From Amorphochlora amoebiformis (Eukaryota > Cercozoa > Chlorarachniophyceae), in the NCBI GenBank assembly GCA_054601695.1, contig BAAHQB010000014.1, positions 434,001 through 498,000 of the forward strand: a stretch of DNA of 64,000 nt, read 5' to 3'. Shown piece after piece: positions 1 to 64,000 of this stretch. How positions within the stretch are numbered: the first letter of the stretch is position 1; each line of letters opens with the position of its first letter. The translations under genes were made by a program, and so were the position numbers. Under the pieces are notes generated by a model. That model was not told the DNA's origin and ran no database searches. It was given only the letters and a program-made list of their open reading frames with translations.

Positions 1-23
1 ATATATATAACATATATATATAC

Positions 24-54
<31 letters not shown>

Positions 55-91
55 AATTATATATATATATACAAGTAAACATACTTCAGAC

Positions 92-26998
<26,907 letters not shown>

Positions 26999-27625
26999 TG
27001 CAGAGGCCAACACCCTCCCCAAAACGATGAAAATATCACAACTCTCGACACCTTTTCCAGGCCGAAAAATTAGATTTCGGAGAAAACTACCGTCTCAAGT
27101 GGATACGTAGTAGCTACTAGGGGGGGGGATGTTTGGAATTACCGCATAATAATGACGGAGGAAGGCCAGTGTCGAGAAGAAATAGTCACTGATGGGCGCC
27201 ATTTGTGTTTTTGATCGGTCACTATGATCAGTCACTGTTATGTCGACATGGGGTATGGTGACAAAGGGCAAGGTCACACACGCATATCAGTCACGCAAGT
27301 ATGTCACACATTGATGTCACTTCGATACGTCACATGTCAACACTTATTGTGACAAAGGGCCATGTCACATTTCACGGCTGAGGAGGCGGCCTCCGACCCA
27401 TTCCCGGACTAATTCCCATGGCTCTCCCTTACCCTTCTCCCGTCATTTTTTCGGGAAATATGCCCTCTATATATCATTTGTTCGAACTATAGAGCTTTTT
27501 ATCTGACTTCCAACCCCCCCCCCCCAATAAATTTGCACTAATTCGGGTTAGGTTCTCGTCGACTCGATTATGGAGATGGAGAGTCGGGTGGTTTGTGTGA
27601 TATTTTTGTATTTGTGTGCATTGGC
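26999..27625. promoter_or_regulatory. Divergent intergenic region with GTCAC/GTGAC cluster
   Basis: This 627-bp microsatellite-free spacer lies between the NTE-like start (minus) and the proposed NHL-protein start (plus). About eleven GTCAC or GTGAC pentamers fall between 27185 and 27370, several as TGTCAC or GTGACAAAGGGC (the latter nearly repeated at 27257 and 27348). It also has a G9 run near 27121 and a C10 run near 27515. The position suggests a bidirectional promoter; the pentamers could bind a transcription factor, but no family is assigned. The plus-strand start is uncertain, so the right edge may be nearer 27540. Confidence 0.5.
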
Positions 27626-39217
<11,592 letters not shown>

Positions 39218-39772
39218 AATTCCCCTTATTAGCCGTTAGCAAATACTAGAAATAGCCTAGAATGATCCAGCCGGTGCCCTGGACTCTGGAGTCGATATCA
39301 CGATACCTTAACTCTGCTGCATGCAATGATGATTTTAAAGGTTGTATGGTATACATGTAATAGATGTACGTTACTATAATACAATAATCTTACACCACTT
39401 CTGGACTTGCGTTAGGTAACTTAGGCATTGAGTACTAATCCAGATTTCATGGTCATCGGCGGATTAATTCAGTCCTGACTAGCTAACATGCTAGTGTGTA
39501 GTAAGACTTAAGTGACCGTGCCTCAAATTGAAGCATACAGTTTATTATCTACAGCTACTAGCTAGTAGCAGGTTCACGTAGAGTACTAGACGTATGCCGT
39601 GAATCCAATGAAGTATCACGATTGTACGCAGCTAGCCTCTGGAGTCTAGCTATTCGAATTATCGTCTAGATCTAGTAGATTGTGATAAGAAGAAATCCTT
39701 GGTAACCAAAGTATACATGAAGGGGAGGTAGGTACTATATCGTAAACTGTATAGACTATACTAGTATAGCCA
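39218..39772. other. Convergent spacer rich in CTAG
   Basis: This 555 bp lies between the stop codons of two convergent genes. It has no microsatellite, no hexamer array and no open frame worth calling. By eye I count about twelve CTAG tetramers, where about two are expected by chance. Stop triplets are frequent in all frames. It probably holds both 3' UTRs and termination signals; no standard polyA signal stands out. Confidence 0.6.
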
Positions 39773-39852
39773 TTAGTCTTTTTTTGATTTCTGTTCCTCC
39801 TCAAGCCGCCTCAATTGCTCGTCTAATATCCTTTTGTCCTTGGTGCGCTGAT

Positions 39853-39884
<32 letters not shown>

Positions 39885-39891
39885 CATGTTA

Positions 39892-39930
<39 letters not shown>

Positions 39931-40021
39931 TTTCACATATACACACATATATATACATAAATATATCCATACGCACGTATTCTATATATATTATATATAT
40001 ATATATATGCATATTATATAT

Positions 40022-40070
<49 letters not shown>

Positions 40071-40204
40071 TTATATTTATATATACATACATATATAGTA
40101 TATATATTTATTTCACAAGACCTGTCTTGCAGCTCGGCTGAAGGTTTTGTTTCGCTTGTTTTTCCCAAAAGAGGGGCCTAACATATGTATATTTAGATAT
40201 ATAC

Positions 40205-40265
<61 letters not shown>

Positions 40266-40422
40266 GTATATACACGTATATTTATATACATAAGAGTAAA
40301 GAAATACATACAATCTGTTTTAAAAGTAGATGTGTACATCAATATATAGATATGTGTTTACAACGTACATTATTTATACGTGTATATATATATATATATA
40401 TTATATATGTATATACATATGT

Positions 40423-40453
<31 letters not shown>

Positions 40454-40496
40454 TTTATATGTATATACATATGTATATATACACACACACACATAA

Positions 40497-40533
<37 letters not shown>

Positions 40534-40674
40534 CAATATATATATTTTACATAAATGTGTACATATATCTAAAATATAGTTTCTCATACAGCATGTATTA
40601 TTAAAATATGCATGCACATATTCACACAATACACACACATACACACACACAAATACGCACACACAAATATATAT

Positions 40675-40730
<56 letters not shown>

Positions 40731-40933
40731 CACATTTTAATTTTTATAATTGGTGTATGAGTGTTTTGTATTACTATTATTATATATGATATATATATAT
40801 ATATATATATAATAATAGTAATACAAAACACTCATACACCAATCATAAAAATTATTTCTTATATGTAAATTTATGTATACATTACATGAATACATATATA
40901 TATATATATATGTATATAAATGCATGTACACAT

Positions 40934-40968
<35 letters not shown>

Positions 40969-42141
40969 ATATATGTATTATGTGTGTATGTACAATGTAT
41001 GTATATGACCCGTCTTGACAAATCCCTGCAAGTTCTTTGGCTTCGATACAACATTTAACCTCTACATATATATATATATATATATATAAATTCATGCATA
41101 TGTGTATATATACACTATTTGCATATATATATGTATATATATATACATTTAATATTATATATATAATATATATATATATGTATATTATAAGATAAATACA
41201 TTCATATATATAAATATATGTATGCAGATTCTATACAACACTTAGCTTTATTGCAGATTATTTACAACATTTAGCCTCCATTCAATATATATATATATAT
41301 ATATGTATATGTATATACATATATTTATATTTATATATATATATAATATATATATATTTCTGTATTACACAGACATATTTCATTCATTTCTTCGTTGCTT
41401 CTCCTCTCTCTTTCCCTACGACCGCAATCGAGTACCCCCTCCCCTTTCTCTCTGTTCTTTTCTCTCTTTTCTCTCTGTTCTTTTCTCTCTTTTCTCTCTG
41501 TTTTTTTTTTCTCTCTCTTTCTCTCTCTGTTTTTTTTCTCTCTCTCTTTCTCTCTCTGTTTTTTTTCTCTCTCTCTTTCTCTCTCTCTCTCTTTCTCTCT
41601 CTCTTTTCTCTATCTCCCCTCATTCTCTTCTCTCTATTTCTTTGCTTTCTTCTCTCTCTTTCTCTCTCTCTCTCTTTTTCCTTTCTCTCTCTTTTTCTCT
41701 ATCTCCCTCATTCTCTTTCTCTCTCTGTCTGAAGAGAGAGAGAGAGGAGAAAGCGGAAATGGAGAGAGAAGAGGAGGAAGAGAGAGAAAAGAGAGAGAGA
41801 GAAAAAGAGAAAGAGAGAGAAAGAGAAAGGGAGAGAGAGAAAGAGAAAGAGAGAAGAAAGCAAAGAAATAGAGCTGTCTTCTCTTCCTCTCCTAGAAGAT
41901 GTTACCCCTCCCTCTGCGATGAATCTCGAGGCCATAATCTCTTCTATATTCTGAGGGATTTACTTTTCTATATATATATATATTCTGAGGGATTTACTTT
42001 TCTATATATATTCTGAGGGGATTTTTTTTATATTTGTATGCTGGGTTGGAGAATATTTAAATACATATATCTATATATATATATATATATTTATATATGT
42101 TTATTATACAATAAATAAATATACATGTATGTATAATTTAC

Positions 42142-42177
<36 letters not shown>

Positions 42178-42275
42178 ACATATATATATATATATACATT
42201 ATATATATATATACGTCTAATTACATATATATATATATTATACAATAAATAAATATACATATATGTATAATTTAC

Positions 42276-42354
<79 letters not shown>

Positions 42355-42380
42355 TTACGTCTATATATATATATATATAC

Positions 42381-42412
<32 letters not shown>

Positions 42413-42572
42413 CTATGACATATAAACATATGTTACATGTCCACACACACACACATACATACATCAAACGAACAAGTTCGTACATACATACATACATACA
42501 TACATACATCGAATATATGTATATGTGTACATGTATATATATGTGTGTGTATAAATGTGCAATACATATATG

Positions 42573-42614
<42 letters not shown>

Positions 42615-42620
42615 TGTATT

Positions 42621-42678
<58 letters not shown>

Positions 42679-42705
42679 ACACACACACAGATATTATTAT
42701 TATAC

Positions 42706-42747
<42 letters not shown>

Positions 42748-42999
42748 GTACATATATATCAAACCTTGTTAATTGCCGTGGAAACCTTACACATAAAATA
42801 TAACAACAAACAGCAGTATGGTCAGAATTGGGTTATAACCATGGAATAAGGACAAATTACCTAAATTGAGGTTTCACTTCAGAAATATAGAAAGGTAGTG
42901 TGTTAGGGTAGGCACACATGCTCAGTTTGGTGATATATACATAATTATATATGTGTTTGTGTTGTATATATATTATATATATATATATGTGTGTGTGTG

Positions 43000-43045
<46 letters not shown>

Positions 43046-43092
43046 GTGTGTTGTATATATATATTATATATATATGTGTGTGTTGTATATAA

Positions 43093-43135
<43 letters not shown>

Positions 43136-43142
43136 CATTGCA

Positions 43143-43199
<57 letters not shown>

Positions 43200-43216
43200 T
43201 ATATATTATACATACA

Positions 43217-43257
<41 letters not shown>

Positions 43258-43331
43258 GTATATATATATATATTTATGTATATATATATATATATACTAT
43301 AAGATAAATAATATATATATATATATGTATA

Positions 43332-43364
<33 letters not shown>

Positions 43365-43389
43365 GTATATATATATATATATATATTTA

Positions 43390-43465
<76 letters not shown>

Positions 43466-43492
43466 CTATATAATATATATAAATATATATAC

Positions 43493-43575
<83 letters not shown>

Positions 43576-44272
43576 CATACATAAACACACACACATATAC
43601 ACTTAGGTACCTTCCGTTGATGCTTGCTTTGCTTAACCACCCTCACACCTTTTTTCGGAGCAACTGAGAGTAAAATAATTATTAGGCGGAAATGTTGTAG
43701 GTGGGGTTACGGGAAGGAGTGGAATGTTTGAGATTGTACAGCTCAGGGGAGGTCTGAGTAGGACGATAACCACTGTTTACGTCCTCTTTTTCCCTCTCCG
43801 ATGCTGCCTATCTCTATCACCTCCTCTTTTGCGTTTTGATGAAGCATACGCCTTCCTTCCAGATCCCTTGGGTTTTCCGATGGACTTCACTCGCTTTTTA
43901 CCTCCCTGGTCATCGATAAGGTCAGAAATGCACATTCGGCACTGGCGACACGCCTTACCTGCACCATTCCGAGCGACCTTTTAATTCAGTCGGGGAATTC
44001 GAATTTTCGACTGAAATCCAACAGCAATTTGTCGGCCGAGCTTTTATTTTCTGCAGAAACACACGTGCCTGAAAATCGGCATCGAGAATTAACTTCCGGC
44101 TGTGTGAATCACCAAAGCGTCGCCGACATCCGCATATCCCCGAAGGTTTGTACTCTCACACGGGCCTTTTTGGGCACATGGGGTAGGGAGAGGCGGTAGT
44201 CAATTATCTCATTTTTCGACCTTAGACTCTTTCGCTGGTTGCTTTAATTCTTGAAAGAAAATCTTTAGCCAT
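39773..44272 (-). CDS. Small Lys/Arg-rich protein with Cys cluster and C-terminal coiled coil
   Basis: Minus-strand exons that join in phase: 43821-43977 (or from 43958), 43611-43663, 42765-42785 (tentative 21-nt exon), 41906-41950, 41010-41061, 40122-40177, 39773-39847 (stop TAA). The first has CRQCRMC, then [17 protein letters not shown]; the next [15 protein letters not shown]; then [26 protein letters not shown] and [16 protein letters not shown]; and a charged helical end ([18 protein letters not shown]). I do not recognise the family. [12 protein letters not shown] faintly recalls a PARP-type zinc finger, but too few ligands are visible. The basic content suggests a nuclear, nucleic-acid-binding role. 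The 5' end is uncertain: a candidate ATG at 44272 opens [15 protein letters not shown]. Confidence 0.6.
41226..42030 (-). repeat. Exon-edge copies in the basic-protein gene
   Basis: The 5' half of exon 41010-41061 (GGTTAAATGTTGTA-like) recurs in decayed form twice at 41226-41284. The acceptor region of exon 41906-41950 (sense GTAAATCCCTCAGAATATAG) recurs twice more upstream, to about 42030. As elsewhere in the window, the copies alternate with AT tracts. Confidence 0.65.
41400..41870. repeat. CT tract followed by GA tract (long imperfect palindrome)
   Basis: On the plus strand a CT-rich tract, 41400-41735, is followed directly by a GA-rich tract, 41736-41868. The two arms are complementary in composition and could fold as a hairpin in the minus-strand intron between exons 41906-41950 and 41010-41061. 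Long serine/leucine and arginine/glutamate open frames here are artefacts of the tract. Confidence 0.7.
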
Positions 44273-44362
44273 CGAAACTCGCGACCCAATCCCGAGGCCA
44301 ACTACGCGATTGTTTGACAACCCATTCATGACCCCCTAAATGTCGTGTCGATCAGAGTAATT
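44273..44362. promoter_or_regulatory. Putative 90-bp bidirectional promoter
   Basis: If the minus-strand gene starts at 44272, only 90 bp separate its ATG from the acyl-CoA synthetase ATG at 44363. The stretch has no microsatellite and no TATA box, and a moderately high GC content. If that minus-strand start is wrong, the promoter region extends left toward 43980. Confidence 0.3.
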
Positions 44363-59088
<14,726 letters not shown>

Positions 59089-59766
59089 AGTGTATACGTA
59101 AATTACTAGAATTACGTAGTAATATCTACGGCAAAACCGACCCAGCATGTACCTTGTACACCGGGCCTTAATGGATGACGTCGATAGTAATAAGTTACTA
59201 ATAACTAGAATAACCCGCTGCAGCGTATGTCTCCCGGTGTAATATTTATCATTAGTGCCAGACTTTATACAGTAAATTATACTTGGCCGGGAACGTATTC
59301 GATTCGTTCTAGTACATTATACTTACATATCGAGATATAGCTGACGATTTTACCAGGTCATGGTAATAAGTAGAATAAGTGCCAGAATGTTTATAGTTAT
59401 TTAGAAATCATTCTGAGTAGGATATTCAGTTGTTTCTAGCGCATATACTCTAGATGCTCTAGTTGGCCATCTATTGCCTAGATTACTCTACTGGTATTTG
59501 CTAATTTTCGAGCAGTTCAGAACGTAACTTATAAATTATAATAGGTGGTCATAATTCCAAATTATCAACAGCACGAGCAGCATCGAAGTTGCAAGCAAGT
59601 CGGGAAGTGGTCAATGTACACGCGTAGTGAAGGGTCCGACGGTTAGGAGATTCTCATATATGCTATTCCATATATTCAGAGGATTCCTCAACAAAAAACG
59701 GTAAGAATTCGATTAAGTCAAGGAGATCACGGGGAAGCTGAGAATACCTAGAAACCCTTCGGGAAG
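59089..59766. other. Second convergent spacer, CTAG-enriched
   Basis: This 678 bp lies between the acyl-CoA synthetase stop and the stop of the minus-strand membrane protein. Like 39218-39772 it has no microsatellite or hexamer array and is enriched in CTAG (about eight by eye, against two or three expected). It presumably contains both 3' UTRs; I see no gene or RNA in it. Confidence 0.6.
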
Positions 59767-63043
<3,277 letters not shown>

Positions 63044-63084
63044 CTATATATATATATATAATATATATATATATATATGTATAC

Positions 63085-63130
<46 letters not shown>

Positions 63131-63182
63131 GTATATGTATACAAATACATACACACATGTCTCTCTCTATATATACATATTG

Positions 63183-63228
<46 letters not shown>

Positions 63229-63265
63229 GTATATATATATATATATCCATAATTACAAATACATC

Positions 63266-63301
<36 letters not shown>

Positions 63302-63304
63302 TAA

Positions 63305-63338
<34 letters not shown>

Positions 63339-63345
63339 AATACAT

Positions 63346-63388
<43 letters not shown>

Positions 63389-64000
63389 TTTATATTTTAC
63401 GCATATATTGTATGTTATTATATACAGAGTAGGTCAAGAGTTAGGGTTAGTGTTGAGGCTACCCAACGTCGAATATTTTATTCACATTAGCGCTCTGGAT
63501 AGGGTTAGGGTTACGTTCAGGTTAATATTAGGTTGGGTCAAGTTGTATTTCGTCTGATTTTAGGCAGAAACAGGGTTATCAGCATTAATTTATGCTAAAA
63601 GTCAGCGTTAGGATTAGGGTAAGAGCTTAAGGTAGGGTTAGGGTTAGAATCAAAGCGAGAGTTAGGGTTAGGATTAGGGGTCACTCAGGTATACAGGAGA
63701 AGGATTATGTTTCGGCCGATTTTAGGCAGAAACAGGGTTATCAGCATTAGATTTATGCGAAAAGTTAGAGTTAGGATTAGGGTAAGAGCTTAAATCATGG
63801 CAAGGGTAAGGGTTAGGATTAGGAGTCACTCAGGTATGCAAGGATTAAAGGTTTGGTTAGGGATAGTTAGGATTTTGGCGGAACCTACCGGATCTTAGAA
63901 TCAAGTTAGAGTTAGGGTTAGGGTTAGGGTTAGGGTTAAGGTTAGAATAGGGGTTGGGATTAATGTTCTAGGGTTAAGGTTCTGGGCCGACATAACCTAC
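63044..64000. repeat. AT microsatellite then TTAGGG-type array with duplicated units
   Basis: 63044-63430 is (TA)n with no visible exon. From 63430 to the edge is degenerate TTAGGG array. A composite unit of about 170 bp (TTTTAGGCAGAAACAGGG, GTTATCAGCATTA, GGGTAAGAGCTTAA, then GTCACTCAGGTAT) is present twice, from 63558 and 63718. No coding exon is supported; this is probably intron of the membrane-protein gene. Confidence 0.8.

Noticed and set aside
39218-39772. tRNA or other structured RNA in the convergent spacers
   Set aside because: No tRNA cloverleaf or A/B box pattern was seen by eye in either spacer.
41384-41623. Exon reading [17 protein letters not shown] on minus
   Set aside because: No fitting acceptor or donor, and exons 41906-41950 and 41010-41061 already join in phase 0.

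Overview
This is nuclear DNA of a very intron-rich microbial eukaryote. Three things show this: GT-AG spliceosomal introns, hexamer arrays of the TTAGGG/CCCTAA telomere type, and genes cut into exons of about 20-120 bases that lie as small unique islands in AT microsatellites. I cannot name the lineage. Long open frames are almost useless here: nearly all translate (TA)n, (GA)n or (TTAGGG)n. I built the genes by joining islands that have a splice acceptor, an open frame and a donor, and by requiring reading phase to carry across every junction. No transcript or database was available, so every model is a hand prediction.

Five genes emerge, alternating in direction. (1) Minus strand, 92-26998: an NTE/PNPLA6-type lysophospholipase with 38 phase-consistent exons. 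It has an N-terminal membrane helix, three cyclic-nucleotide-binding-like domains and the linker before the patatin domain; the catalytic part lies beyond the left edge. (2) Plus strand, 27626-39217: an NHL-repeat beta-propeller protein with about 17 exons, some unresolved. (3) Minus strand, about 39773-44272: a small Lys/Arg-rich protein with a Cys cluster and a C-terminal coiled coil. (4) Plus strand, 44363-59088: a complete 40-exon long-chain acyl-CoA synthetase of the bubblegum (ACSBG) type, 815 residues, starting MGC. (5) Minus strand, 59767-63043 and probably beyond: the C-terminal part of a multi-pass membrane protein.

Genes 1/2 and 3/4 are head to head. The 627-bp spacer 26999-27625 carries a dense GTCAC/GTGAC cluster; the second divergent spacer may be only 90 bp. 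Genes 2/3 and 4/5 are tail to tail, separated by 555- and 678-bp microsatellite-free spacers rich in CTAG.

Introns hold (TA)n, (CT)n, (ATT)n and TTAGGG/CCCTAA arrays. Two genome-level patterns stand out. First, wherever a hexamer array abuts a 3' splice site, it is in the CCCTAA orientation relative to transcription and often forms the acceptor itself (CCCTAG). Second, many exons have partial, and once complete, tandem copies of an exon edge plus its splice site, separated by AT tracts. A dispersed element of roughly 50-90 bp, with about ten copies, sits inside the hexamer arrays. Genes 1 and 4 both act in phospholipid/acyl-chain metabolism; any closer link is speculation.
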